Below are positions 9,643-22,184 of a DNA stretch of 64,000 bases, piece after piece. This stretch comes from Chaetoderma sp. LZ-2023a (Eukaryota > Mollusca > Caudofoveata > Chaetodermatida > Chaetodermatidae), in NCBI GenBank assembly GCA_034401795.1, contig CM067374.1:134643298-134707297 (forward strand), in the 5' to 3' direction. A program made the position numbers and the translations under genes. How positions within the stretch are numbered: position 1 is the first letter of the stretch; every line of letters starts with the position of its first letter. The notes beneath the pieces are model-generated. The model searched no databases. It was given only the letters and a program-made list of their open reading frames with translations, and was not told where the DNA came from.

Positions 9643-11516
9643 AATACATTTATTTTGTAAAAATATGTTATTATTTCTTCGTGTTCCCTTCTCACCCCTC
9701 ACCCATCCATCCCCAATTATCGCCATTTTGATACGCTATGATGGATGAATGCCAATAATGGCTAAAAGTTAATGGTACACTAGGCACGCGAGGCGTACCA
9801 CAATGATCCAAAGATCCGTAATTAATCGTATTCACATCATGACAATGACAAAAATGCGGACATATTTGAATACAGAGAAAACCATATGACGTGCTCTGTA
9901 ATTGAACTCTGCGTATCAATTCCAGCTTTCTATAATAAAAAACCGTCATTCAAACGTGGTGTAGTAGTAATGTTTTGAAAACCGATGATGTTAATTTTAA
10001 GCGGTGGAGAAAAAACATGTGACCGAAATAAGGGTGTGTTAATGATTGTTGCACGTGTATGTGGTGTGAACAAAACAGAAGTTATCGTTTGCATAAATTG
10101 AGATAAAAAACATTTACGTTAAAGCAAAATATAAAATAAAGAAATGGGCCTCTTTTTTAAGGGGCCACCATAAAACAAAATTATGTTACATACATACACC
10201 CACACACAAACGGGTGCATAAAAAGACACACACACGCACGCACGCACATACGATGCACACGCGAAGGGGACAGGGAACACGGGTGCAAAGGGGAACACGC
10301 GTAGCGCCACGTGTGCGTCGTCATGCACGTGTCATGCGCGTGAGTGATGGTCAGTATGTGTGCGTGTTGGTGCATCAGGTGCGTACGTGTGTGGAGAATG
10401 TACGTGATAAAAAGTAGGACACCCTTGCGGATGACGGATCTGAACCAGATACCAGCGATACTGACACATTCAACCTCGTATTCCACCACGGGTGAAGCCT
10501 TTTGTCGTGGTCACGCGTGGTACATACCAACAACATTATTAGTTCGCGAGGAAGCGGACATAGACAAAATCTAACAGCAGATGCACTTAACACGAATGAA
10601 GCGGACATGTTTAATGTTAATATGAGTAATGCGCGAACACATCATAAATATGCATAAGCACTAACGCACCAAAACGTGATATTCTAATAATTGTCCAAGG
10701 GAATTAGTGCATATGTCCACTCGGTTAAGAACTACGAAACGATACAATAATGCGATTATGTTATTTATTCAAATACATTCAAGGGAAGTACGCATTCGCA
10801 ACTACATAGTGAAAGCTCCTAGCGAGTAACCTAGGCGATAATTCAATAGTAATTTCGAATATTTCTAAAAAAAACCCACGTAGAACGAGAAGGGAGGTAC
10901 TAACAAGGTCTTACATTATTCCTTAACACCTGGCATGTTTGTATCATGATTAAAGATTGATCTCACGGCTATTCACGACGTATGGATAAATTATATGCAA
11001 CAAAGTACGCTCGACATACAATTCCATAAACACATGTCACCCCCATAAACATAATGACTACATTTTAATCATCGTGCTACCACAAAATCTAAAACGACTG
11101 ACATTATTGCAAATTGAGATATTAAGTATTTAAAAAACGATTTGGGCATAATGACGGTTAAGCCAATAGTCAAAACGTTTTCAAAATATTCAACAAAAGT
11201 TTACTAATAAATTAACTTAAGCAACGAAACAGTCAAATTATTGTCAAAATATACATCAATATCGAGCATTGGCGTAATTCCTCACCCCTCCTCAACCTCA
11301 TACTCCCTCCTCCTCCTGCTACGACCTCCCTTATCAGACCATCTCTTAAACTCTTTTTTTTTTACATTATCAAACATCATCTCTTATTATTTTTACCTTA
11401 CATACCACACTACCACGGTAGATAACCATGGAGGGTGGCGCGCCGCCGCTACGTTAAAACGTAAAATACACAACTTTTAACGGTTAACAGTTTCAAAATG
11501 CAGAATCTCAAAATAA
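9643..11516. other. gene-free stretch with CA/GCAC-rich low complexity
   Basis: 10186-10420 is rich in CA, GCAC and CGTG steps, which keep spurious ORFs open on both strands. A perfect-loop hairpin at about 10147-10168 (GGCCTCTT, TTTT, AAGGGGCC) stands out but has no gene next to it. Nothing else was recognised; Polinton terminal repeats could not be located here. Confidence 0.4.
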
Positions 11517-11520
11517 CGTG

Positions 11521-11668
11521 TGCGGCTGTTCGCCATTGTTCTCTAAATCTCTAAAACGTGTGGGGCTGTACGCCATTGTTCTTTTCGCTGGGCGGCTGTT
11601 CTCCATTGTTCTACCCTCTAGGCGGCTGTTCGCCATTGTTCTCGCGAAAAAGAACAATAGCGAACAGA
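11521..11668 (+). repeat. four spaced copies of a CTGTTCGCCATTGTTCT motif plus an inverted copy
   Basis: Near-identical 17-20-base motifs occur at about 11523, 11563, 11593 and 11623 (spacing 40, then 30 and 30), followed by an inverted copy (AGAACAATAGCGAACAG, about 11652-11668). Direct repeats closed by an inverted one resemble a subterminal repeat array of a DNA transposon. No transposase is nearby. Confidence 0.7.
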
Positions 11669-12194
11669 TACCCCCATTACTTCTGACTATGTTTCTACAG
11701 TTTTGACTTTTATTTATAGCAACACTTCGGGGGAAGCAACACAACCCTTCATGGAAGCACCTCACAGAGCGAGTCATGGCTCAAATACACCTAGGTGTGA
11801 GCGGCCATTAAACCAAATCACTAACTACCCGAATAGATTAATACAAAATTGTAATCGTGGAGTTGAAATAGAGGCACGTGTCTCGAATTCAATTTCACAA
11901 CTTAAATATTTTTATTTAATTTATACATAATGAAATCATCATATGTTAAGATTTAGATCTAGCCATACAATATAAGCCTCTAAAAATATATAAATTTAAC
12001 AAATTTAATTTCAACCATTCTGGAGTGAACATGTATATTTAAACACCAACAACAGCGCCCATAGATAGCTGCATTCCAAGGTAACACGGTCGAATGATGG
12101 CGGGAAATTGGTAAAAAAAAAATATAACAGACAGAAATGTATCTTAGTGGCAAGAGACGCTAAGTGCTGATGCCTGCACAGGGCGTGGCAAAAT

Positions 12195-12420
12195 AGGCAT
12201 TATCTTATGTAACGGATCGATTAGATCTGACACTCAAGTATCTGAGGCCAAACTTGATGGACCGTTCCAGTTTCAGGTATACCACGCTCATCTCGAGCTA
12301 GGCTCCACTACGCTGCGCCAGTGTTGGGCTCGATCGATCCCCGAACGCACTGACTATCAATTTCCAGAAATTTAAACAGGTAAGTTTTTGAATATTTTGA
12401 AACTAATTTGTGTGGGTGCC
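12195..12420 (-). mobile_element. CRE-rich MITE family A, partial, reverse orientation
   Basis: Reverse-complement match to the right half of the family-A MITE best seen at 60396-60835: the GATCGATC block, the TTAGCTAG-type block and the TTGAATATTTTGAAACTAA core are in the expected inverted order. The left half is missing. Confidence 0.6.
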
Positions 12421-13033
12421 CTTGCTGCATATGGCTTAGTACAGCTTCAATTATGCGTTCGTGACGTACATATCCGCCTCATTCATGACGTAGTTGATTA
12501 TGACGTCATAATTATGTAGCTCAGTCACAAAAATCACATAAATTGCACCTTAGGAAATACTAAGAATTAGTATATTGTCATCCCCCGAAATCAAACTAGT
12601 TTCATAATATTGTGCAGCTTACGTGTATAGTTATCTTGAAATTTAGATTATTGGAATATTCCAGGTCTTAGGAATGGGTCATACTTTCAGTTCTAGGATG
12701 TTGCGATTATATTTCAATCCGCGTGTCAGAGAGATGAAGTGAGCAGTTTCCTTTACATGCCTGAACGGCTGCCATTTCAAATCGTCCTGAAACTCACACT
12801 GCCCAATGAACGCTTGCTAGTAAAGATCTAATGGACGTTCTCCGTGAGTTGCTCTTGAAACCCAACCGGTATAACATCCCAGTCGGCGACCTAGGTCTAA
12901 GCGTTCATTTGCTCATGTGGGTGACGCGTACCTGCATCAGCCAAGGAGCCTGAATCTACCATGTGGGAGCCCGCGTCTGTTTCGCCGGTCATAACGATTA
13001 CAGTTAAAAATTGAAGCAGATTGTATAACAGAC

Positions 13034-13255
13034 CAGGGCCCATGTTCCCGAATCTCTCGTTATGTTAGCGATATCGTTACACCATGCTACAGCAATGGGT
13101 GTAACGATATCGCTAGCTAACGATAGCTTCAGGAACATGGCCCAGGACCCATATTCCCGAAGCTATCATTAGCTAGCGATATCGTTACACTCAATGCTTT
13201 AGTATGGTGTAACGATATCGCTAGCATAACGAGAACTTCGGGAACATGGGCCCAG
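13034..13255. mobile_element. two tandem hairpin MITEs (family B, GGGCCCATGTTC ends)
   Basis: Two adjacent hairpins of about 105-110 bases. Each starts with a form of CAGGGCCCATGTTCCCGAA and ends with its inverse (TTCGGGAACATGGGCCCAG), with the inner stem GCGATATCGTTACA and a loop of about 20 bases. They meet at about 13145. A third copy lies at 22593-22698. There is no ORF; these look like non-autonomous foldback elements. Confidence 0.8.
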
Positions 13256-13857
13256 TGTTACCACATAGGGCTAAAAGGTCTCAAACTGATTCCGTTCACA
13301 CATGCGGCGGCGGACGTGTACTAACGAATATGTTTAGCGTTAGTTCAGCACTTCATACATCTTCAAGCGGCCACACTTCGCTATCACGTGACCGATGTGA
13401 ATGTCAGATGGAACCACACCTTGGAGAACGAGGATGTGAACGTGGTCACGAGACATCCGTGTCGTATTGCATCATATAGTCCATGTCAACTGCAAGGTTT
13501 CTAAGAGATGTCTGTCAAAAACGAAAACTGGCTCTTTTTAAGTTGTGGTTGGACACCTTTGACCTTTAACCCCAAATTGAACAGACATCATGGTGACTCC
13601 GATAGTAGCAACATAACCATGCATGGTGGTGAGTAGATAAAACGCTTGGGAGTAATCCCGACTCAAATATCCATATGATAGTGCAAATTCTCATACATTT
13701 GCTATGTGACGTTTTGGGGGGACGGAACGTGTTACATTGGCAGGGTACAATCAGATGGAAACTCTTGGAATAACCCCTATCCAGACATTATCCATATACG
13801 TTTCAATTAATGGTATCTTTTCGAGAAACGCCATCATTTTAGGATGCATATTCAGCG

Positions 13858-14095
13858 TTAACCCTTTAACCCTCATATCAGCCAAAAACGGCTCCTGCTT
13901 TGGTCTTGAGAAATGTCGATTTGCAAACCAAGAGATTATTTTTTGAAAATTTACAACTAGAATGACTGGCTCGATAACAGAGCCAGTCATTCCAGTGGTA
14001 AAATTTCAAAAATACTCTTCTCTTGGTCTGCAAATCGACATTTTCTTTGAGAAAATTGGAATTTTCTTGAACAAATTTAAGACTTAAAGGGTCAG
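13858..14095. mobile_element. hairpin MITE family C (piggyBac-like TTAA/CCCTTT ends)
   Basis: Starts TTAACCCTTTAA and ends AAAGGG followed by TCAG, a probable decayed TTAA. The middle is a long palindrome: TCGATTTGCA, an AAGAG block, TTTGAAAATTTAC, AATGACTGGCTCG, then the inverse. TTAA target sites and CCC-starting inverted ends are hallmarks of the piggyBac superfamily. There is no transposase, so it is non-autonomous. Confidence 0.65.
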
Positions 14096-14727
14096 AAATT
14101 AGCAAGTCCCTGTATAGCGCTCATTTGCATATGAATGCAGCCACTGGAAGGCGATACCTTTCACAGCCAAGGTTGAACCCTCTGGACTCACTGTGATCAC
14201 GTCATCTCCTACGGTAAGAGTGTTTAAATAATTAATAATTTAGTTTAAATATTCCAATAAATAATTTGAGTATTTTGAACAACCTCCAGTCAAATTCATT
14301 TCAAAATATTCAGTTGTACTTCTTAACACTATATGAGCGGATCATTACTTAAACATTTATTACCTGTGAATTTATTTATAGAATACTTTAAATGTTAGAT
14401 TTTGATGACACACATTTGTGCATTCTGCAAATAAAAAGAAATTAGTTTGACTTTTGCTATTCGAAGAATTCCACAATGGCGTGATTCGAAGGAATACACC
14501 AATTCCGGATCACATCATTTACGTGGCAGTTTGACCAGTATAGAAGAATATTGTAAGAGTTTAAACCAGGCCTATTGTCACGTTTGGACCATACCAAAAC
14601 AAGAATGTGAAACACACCAATGACATACAAACATGTCCTGTCTATAGAAGCATTTTCGGCATACACATTTATGATCCTGAACTGCTGTTCCCTCTCACTA
14701 TATTTAAAATAATATTATGAACACGAG

Positions 14728-15055
14728 CAACAGCGCCCATAGAAATTAGTTTCAAAATATTCAACGGAATGTTTACTGAATTGTAAATTCATCAACGGCA
14801 TGCAATTCGTACACCTGCTGGACTTGTTCATGACAGAACTAGATACGACAACATGATTGTGACGCCATCATACATGTGATGTAATTAATTATCACAGCAT
14901 ATACTTGAGTCATAGATCGGATACTTATATTAAAAAATCTAATCCCAAACTAAGCGCAGATATTGACCTTCATACACGCATGTGTTGTCATTCTATACAT
15001 CACGTAGTAGAGTATGACGTCATATGATGGGTGGATGCTCCGGAAAGGTGAATTA
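14728..15055 (-). mobile_element. CRE-rich MITE family A, left half, reverse orientation
   Basis: Begins with the core AACAGCGCCCA...TTAGTTTCAAAATATTCAAC and runs, inverted, to a GGAAAGGTGAATT end. It contains TGACGTCATA near 15016. The right half is absent. Confidence 0.55.
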
Positions 15056-16400
15056 TGAAGCAACATGGACAACGTCATACACAGGTCATGCATGAACAAT
15101 CGTAGGCACACGCACAGCACATCATGTATATGCTACTATGCTTAAAGGAAAGCTCGCCTAACTTATACTAATCATTCAAACGATATGATTTGCCACCCAT
15201 CCATATAATCCAGGATAACGATAATCCATATTTGACATTTTAGCTTTGTATTGTGTCGTAGATGTTCTCCAGCTTAAGGCATTTGATGGAGGATTTTCTG
15301 AGCAAGCATCAAAGGTTACTACGCGGCATCAAAGAGTGTCGACTTCAAACACATGTTAATTGTACGATCAATAAATTCCGAGTCTGCTGCTCGAAGAAAG
15401 GTACTGATACACTTTGAAACAACTGTGTGACGGTTCTATAAGTCAAGGCGTAGCAATTATTCATTTGGATATATAAAAATGTGTAGAATTATAATTTATC
15501 ATCAAATCCGCCCATTCATCGGTAAACAGTGCTCCCTGTCAGTACAGCAGAAACCAGGTGCAGTCAAGCGTGACTGGGACAGTCTATACTATTTGTGAAC
15601 AACAGCTGAATGCATAATAGCCTCATAATCACCAGTGCCCAGCGTGTTAGGAATATCATGTTTGTGGACATTTTTTAATTCATGAACTTTTCATAATATT
15701 GCCTATATACAGTGCAGCTCAAAACTCAGAAGTCAGACAAAGGGTATCAAAAAACGTAAACAGAAACATGTAAGTAAGAAATCGTCTGCTGGGTATTTTA
15801 GGCATAATTCGATTGAAGGGCAGTTGCTGCCTTTGGCGGCAAGGTCTTCCGGTCCGATTGGGGTCAAAATATTCGACAGTACGTTTTATTCTGTTTTGTC
15901 AGCACGTACGATTACTTCTGTGATGTACTCTAATAGAAATTGATTTTTAAGCCGGCTAAGCCGGTTTCATTCTTAAGTGACACAAACATGTTCCACGTGA
16001 TTGTGACATGAGGCCTGTTGACTATTTTGAAAATCATTTGACAGAAAGCTGCTGCTGGCTATGGCATAACAACTTTCATCCCGGTTGTTTTTAAAATAAT
16101 CATCACGTTTTATTTTTATTTCAGTAAACATGTTATCACCATGTATAGAGAATGAACTCGGTAATAATCTGTATTTAATTTTAATTCATGTATCGAGTAA
16201 TAGCAAATTTTTAGAATTGTTCTTTAGAAATTGTTTTTGACACCCTTTGAATATTTAGAACTTGTTTTATGTGTGTTTGCCTAGATACAGCTAGTTATAA
16301 AATGAACAAATATGTGGAGAATGACAGATAGAACGAGAGAGAACGCGTGAGAAAGACTGAGTGAGAGAAACAGGCATAGCTAGAGATAGAGAGAAAGAGT
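15056..16400. other. gene-free stretch
   Basis: No ORF over 60 codons with plausible composition and no recognised repeat apart from short AT-rich runs. Confidence 0.4.
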
Positions 16401-16412
16401 TAAAGATAGATT

Positions 16413-17061
16413 TTGCAGCTGCCGGTGTGTGTTGGGGGTGGGGGTGGGTGCGGCGGTGGGGCGCGTGGCTCCGTTGATTGCCGCTGGTGCTGCTGCCAGC
16501 CTCGGGGTTGTGGAACGGTCGTTGCGCATCTCCGGTGTCCACAAAAATCGACCTCCAGGGCCGGTGGATCGATTACGTTCCAGTGGGCTCGTACAGCCAT
16601 TGCTGCGAACATTAAACACTACCATATCTTCCCAGTTGTTTGTGTCTCCGGTGTGCCTAACCGACATTTCCAAGGTGGAAAGAACGGTGCTAGCACAACT
16701 TACTTACTTGATTAGGGTGACAAACAATTTTTGTACGGCTGTCACTTATGAACGGTGTATATAAAAACTGAAAAAGGGGTGTGTTAATTGTGTGTCTCCC
16801 ATGTAGACCGTATCGAGAAAGGTACCCCCATGGGGGCGGTAGTGGGGACGGTCCGAGTAGGGCACCGCCAGTTGGTTTAATATAAAAAACATCTGCCTCA
16901 GGCCGGCCAAAAACTATTGGTCTGCGAGAGGACGGTGCCTCATGCGGGCCTCTCACAGGAAATGCCCACCACACCGTGGCGGAGAAAGCGAGATGATAGG
17001 AGAGAGAGAAAGAGAAGTTCAACATGGATATGCAGGGCAACAAGTAACGGTGCTCTTAACA

Positions 17062-17117
<56 letters not shown>

Positions 17118-17350
17118 AGGGAGGGAGGGAGGGAGAGAGAGAGAGAGAGACGTCCGACAATAAGCCTGCATGGCAGTAATGGAAAACACATATCAAACGG
17201 TACCAATAATGACTGAATCTTTATGGTTTGTTTGGGAGGAGATTTACGACGGTGCAGTACCGAGAGTGGCTTTAAGACCGCCTTTTATATTCGGTGAGTG
17301 GCTGCGCCAGTCGGCTCAGCTAATCAGGGGGCGTGCTATATGGGAGACGC
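16413..17350 (+). other. diverged relative of the 34.2-35.3 kb segment
   Basis: The ORF 16413-16715 shares a block (TSRA.G...FQW....IAA..K) with the ORF ending at 34449. Further on, a CTCA-GCGGGCCTC...ACAGGAAAT block and a TTTAAGACCGC block recur in the same order near 34730 and 35290. This points to an old dispersed repeat or duplicated locus. The product is not recognised, and the first part is G-rich low complexity. Confidence 0.4.
17064..17150 (+). repeat. (GA)n/(GGGA)n microsatellite
   Basis: An uninterrupted GA run followed by a GGGA run and more GA. It creates long spurious ORFs on both strands (Arg-Glu on +, Ser-Leu on -). Confidence 0.95.
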
Positions 17351-17621
17351 GGTAGCTCAAGCAATCGTGCCTAGCTCTCTCGTTCAGGCACACGCTCGGG
17401 CGATGCGTACGCTTAGTCGAAGCTCCAAAAGAGTCCGTTTTAATTTTGCCATATCTTCGCCAGATCTGAATCGATTCAATTACTGCGCAGTGTGTTAAAT
17501 TCCTCATTCAATTCTGACATTAATAAATACAAAATCTTTGAGGACGGTCCCATCTTACGGAATTACAATAATATGAGCAAGTATATACATAAGTTGCCAG
17601 TCTCCAACGGCTAACGCGTCA

Positions 17622-20600
17622 ATGTTTGTTTACCTCTCATGGCCGCGCATGCGCGTAGGAAGATCTCATGTCTCTATTTTTGTTCTGCTGGAATGGCCGT
17701 TTATGCGCGGGGCGATATATGGCCAGTGGAGGGGTGAGCAGGGATCGCCCCAGGCCAAGTCTATTCAGGAAACTGTACTGAGCGATCGCTCACTGCGTTG
17801 GGTTGAGAGCAATACATTCCATATGCTCAAACTACGCGGAATCAACTCAACTAAGCGTGGGTGTCGAGCAGGCATTCGATCGAAAATAACCACTGCCAGA
17901 TCAACAACTAAATCACATAGTAAACCGAACACACATGTCCGTCAACAGTATTCTCCAGTATTAAATGTATGCCTATGGAATGCACAGTCGTGCAGAAATA
18001 AATGCACTGAGGTTGTCGATACGATTATGGACGAGAACATTGACATTTTTATTGTGACTGAGTCGTGGCTACAGCAATGTGGTGACGAATCCAAAATTTC
18101 GAGCATCACTCCGGATGGATATGTGTTGAAACATAAGCCTAGATCATCCCGTGGCGGCGGCATCGCTGTCATTTATAGAGACTATCTACCAATCAGACTG
18201 GGTGAGAGTTCCATTCCGGAGTTCCAATCAATCGAGTCGCTCGAATTTCTGTTGACGCATGGCCCGACATCTGTTCGTTTCATATGCCTATATAGACCAC
18301 CACCATCTAAGAGAAATAAACTGAAAAACTCAATGTTCCATGAAGACTTCTCCAGTTTAATGGATCATCTTAGTGTCAGTAATAATAAACTGGTCATACT
18401 AGGCGACATAAATGTACATTACGATATGAAGGACCATGGTGACACTAAGAAGATGATGAACCTCTTAACAGCTCACAATTGCCATCAACATGTCAATGAA
18501 ACAACGCACACGAATGGTCACATCCTCGACTGGGTAATCACTCGCGACTCTGACAATTGTGTCAAGAATGTCATGGTGAAAGACTTGCAAATGTCCGATC
18601 ATCATCTGATATTAATTAGCCTGAATGTTAACAAACCGCCATCTCCTGTGGTGTCAGTGCTATGCAGAAATATTAACAAAATGGATAAAGCAGCCTTTCG
18701 CGATGATATCATACAGTCTAGCCTAAAACAATCGCCACCGTCGAATTGTGAAACGCTGGCAAATCTGTATAACACTGAGCTGTCAGAACTCCTTAATAAG
18801 CATGCCCCTGCAAAACTAAAGTCAATTCCGCAGAGACCGGAGTCATTGTGGCTCTTTACACCTGAGATTAGCAAAGCAAAAGCTACGAGACGACAAGCGG
18901 AGCGAAGTTGGAGAAAGTCAAAATTGGAAATACATCGACAAATTTACAAGGCCGCGAGAAATTCGGTTACCATGGCAATTGATGATGCGAAGCGATCATT
19001 CTTCACCGATAAAATTCAGAGTACGTCATCCGAACCTAAGGCTCTGTACAATATAATGTCCAAGCTAATGGGCAAAAACAGCAGTCCCACGCTTCCAAAT
19101 ATTGACGACCGAGACCTCATGGCCAACTCATTTTCTGAATATTTCCATGATAAGATAAGGGCGATTCGCAATCAGCTAAATGATTTACAGGATACAGATC
19201 AGCCACCGCCCAACATACCCACAGCCTGTCATGATCATCTGAACCAGCTTCATCTTTTCTGTGAAGACGAGATTCTATCATTGCTGAAAGACTTAAAACC
19301 TACCTACTGTGCATTAGATCCGATTCCAACTAAGCTCATATATGAACATATTGATATTTTCGTTTCAATCATCACTGCTATCGTCAATTCTAGCCTTACA
19401 TCCGGTATTATGCCTAAGCCCTTTAAGACTGCTCTGATTAACCCGCTGATTAAAAAATCGGGCCTTGATCAGGACACTTAAAAAAATTATCGGCCTGTGT
19501 CTAATTTACCTTTTATATCCAAGGTTGTTGAAAAGGCAGTCAGTAAGAGATTGGCAAATCACATGCATTGTAATGGTCTGTACGAACCATTTCAGTCCGC
19601 CTATCGTCAAGGACATAGTACTGAAACAGCTCTTCTTAGAGTTCTAAATGACCTTCGCTGTGGTGTGGATGAAGGAAACGTATCACTCTTGCTTTTGCTC
19701 GATTTAAGCGCCGCGTTCGACACCATTGACCACCTAAAGCTGTTGACACGACTAAAAGTTGAGTTTGGCATAACTGACAGTGCGTGGAACTGGTTCCAAT
19801 CTTATTTATCACAAAGATTCCAGTCCGTTTACATTAATGGTACGCAATCTGCGCCCATTGAACTTACATGCGGTGTCCCTCAAGGTTCGATATTGGGACC
19901 GGTTCTATTTACGCTCTACACCAAACAGCTAGGATCCGTTATCGATTCTCATAGTTTGTGTCACCATTTTTACGCGGATGACACGCAGCTCATTAATACA
20001 TTTCCTCCTCCAGCGGCATCTGCATCTCTAGCAACCAAACAGCTAACAGATTGTTCTGCGGACATAAAAGCATGGATGACAACCAACATGCTAAAGCTGA
20101 ACGAAGAAAAGACTGAATGTATGTTGGTGGGTCCATCTATCAGACGAGACAAAACAGAACTAAGTAGTCTAGTCATTGGTACAAATATAATTCCGATCTC
20201 CAACACGGTTAAAGACCTCGGCGTGATACTGGATAGCGAGTTGTGCATGGATAAACATATAAACTATCTGCGCAGAGTGTGCTTTTTGCAGCTGCGGAAC
20301 ATTGCACACATCAGGAATTATCTTACCACAGAGGCTACCACAAAATTAGTGATCATGACGGTAATGTCTAGGTTGGACTACTGCAATAGTCTCTGTATTG
20401 GTATGGCAAAAGAAAACATCCACAAGCTCCAAACTATTCAGAATACAGCAGCACGAATAATCTCACGCCAGGCAAAAGATGCACACATCACTCCGATTCT
20501 CCATAAGCTTCACTGGTTGCCAATTGCTCAACGTATCCAATTTAAAATCCTCTGTCTAGCTTACCAGTGTGTCTCAGGAACTGCACCTACATACCTTTCT

Positions 20601-20831
20601 GCATTAGTCGAGCCATACCAACCAACCCGGTCACTTAGATCCCTAAACAAGCAAATGCTCAAAATCCCAAAATACAAAATGAATTCATACGGCTTTAGAA
20701 CATTTTCTTTCTCGGCCGCCACTGAATGGAACAACCTCCCTATTCATCTAAAATTGTCAAAAAATCTTACAACATTCAAATCAAATCTTAAAACTCATCT
20801 CTTTAAACAAGCGTACCAGAATTTAAATTAA
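17622..20831 (+). pseudogene. CR1/L2-type LINE ORF2 (endonuclease + reverse transcriptase), one nonsense codon
   Basis: Encodes the enzymes for target-primed reverse transcription. An apurinic-type endonuclease occupies about residues 114-335: Asn120 (LWNAQS), Glu147 (VTESWL), YRPP at 224-227, Asp262/Asn264 (LGDINVHYD) and Asp326-His327 (SDHHLI). The reverse transcriptase lies downstream: LLDLSAAFDTIDH, CGVPQGSILGPV and the catalytic FYADD near 19970, then a thumb-like region and a C-terminal domain ending at 20831. A TAA at 19479-19481 splits the frame exactly before the conserved KNYRPVSNLP segment; a Leu TTA-to-TAA change would explain it. No frameshift is seen over about 1,070 codons, so the copy is young. 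The true start is uncertain because the first 110 residues are poorly conserved-looking and basic; Met at about residue 68 is an alternative. Confidence 0.85.
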
Positions 20832-20903
20832 TGTTTATATTATCATTTCATTGTCTTGCGCTACGAGCATGCTTGCGTGGAGTTTGGCGCGTTATAAATT
20901 CAC

Positions 20904-20935
<32 letters not shown>
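17622..20935 (+). mobile_element. CR1/L2-clade non-LTR retrotransposon body and 3' tail
   Basis: The ORF2 above is followed by a 104-base 3' region with GGCGCGTTATAAATTCA and a terminal (ATT)n run to 20935. A short 3' UTR ending in ATT microsatellite is usual for CR1/L2-like elements. The 5' limit is not defined, and no target-site duplication was found by eye. Confidence 0.75.
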
Positions 20936-20937
<2 letters not shown>

Positions 20938-21280
20938 AGTATCTTCGCCTGTCCTCTCATCCTGAAGCGAAGCAGTGCTATTTCCACCCAGCTAATCCCC
21001 CGTGTTCTCATATAGGGGGGAAATAGCCCGTTACAACTGTTCAACATGTAGCCGGGTTTTCTCTGAATTAGTTCATGATAAGGGTTTGCAACCTACGACC
21101 CTTGTTGTCGTACATTTTCCCAGAGGTCGGTTATAGCGAGCTTTACGTCAGCAGGCTGTGAGCGGAATAGTACGCCTAGTGATTTGATGAAAGGAATGAG
21201 GAATATTCGCCCACAAAAGCCATTGCAACTTCCTACATTGAGTTTTTCACCATGTCTGCATGTGCTGGAGAAATCCGTTT
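20936..21280. other. no feature seen
   Basis: Sequence between the LINE tail and the next MITE fragment. No ORF or repeat recognised. Confidence 0.4.
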
Positions 21281-21535
21281 TGAAACTAATTTTACTGGGT
21301 GATGTTGCTGCTTGACAGCAACAGCGCCCATTTAAATTACTTTCAAAATATTCAACAGACGTAATTAATTAGACGGTAACCTTGCATGTGATGTAGTTGA
21401 ATATGACGTCATATGATTGTCTGAGAAACTGGATTCATCAATTATATGCTATCACAGTTCAAATACGTCAATAGTTAGCTGACGTCATAAACATAATGAT
21501 GTATAGCTCCGTCATGAATATCCCAAATTCCATCT
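21281..21535 (-). mobile_element. CRE-rich MITE family A, core and left half, reverse
   Basis: The palindromic core (GAAACTAATTTTACTGGG ... CAGCAACAGCGCCCA) is followed by inverted left-half sequence with two TGACGTCATA sites near 21405 and 21480. Confidence 0.55.
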
Positions 21536-21596
21536 TGAAGTCTAGGAATTATATTCTTTGATGGATTACGATTTCATAAACATTCAATAGGCAGCA

Positions 21597-21800
21597 ACAG
21601 ATTCCAGTCAAATTAGTCTCAAAATATTGTAAAACTTGCTTGTATAATTATTTTGAAATTTGGATTCTGGGAATTCATGATTCAATCGATTCCAACACCT
21701 GTCAAAACTGAGAAGATTTTAGCCATAAATGGGCGTGGCATAGCTATAAATGGGCGTGGCATAGCTATAGATGGGCGTGATATAGCTATAAATTGGATTC
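21597..21800 (+). mobile_element. CRE-rich MITE family A, right half, with internal 21-bp tandem repeat
   Basis: The GCAGCAACAG...TTAGTCTCAAAATATT core is followed by the right-half blocks. At 21724-21796 a 21-base unit (ATAAATGGGCGTGGCATAGCT) is present about 3.4 times in tandem; other family-A copies carry it once. Confidence 0.6.
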
Positions 21801-22184
21801 ACTATTCTTCTATATTACACTCTCACGAGACACATGTTTTCCCCGGCAGCTAACCAGCACACTGAGGATGCTATTCCGTCGGGGTGCATCTCGCTACTCT
21901 CAGGATGTAACGATAAAACCATTTGTCACTTAGACATCGACTAGTGTTCCTTGATGAAGTGGCAAGTATGGCCCTTTCTATATTGAAGAATCAGCAGGAA
22001 GTTTATTTTCCCAAAAGGTTCGTCCCGATCCCATCAAAACTCGTATTAAGGACAATTAGTTACGTCTCATGGATGTAGACATTTTTGGATCGATGAAGAA
22101 GTGACAGAGATGTTTAAAAAAACGCTCACATAATTTCTACATCCCGAAGAGGTAATAGAGAAATCCAAGTTTTCGTTCAATCAT

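Noticed and set aside
10147..10170. A hairpin resembling a histone mRNA 3' stem-loop
   Set aside because: The stem and loop sizes are roughly similar, but no histone coding sequence is near and the flanks do not fit.
16917..17216. Arg/Glu-rich and Ser/Leu-rich ORFs of 73-99 codons
   Set aside because: They are produced by the GA/GGGA microsatellite and exist on both strands.
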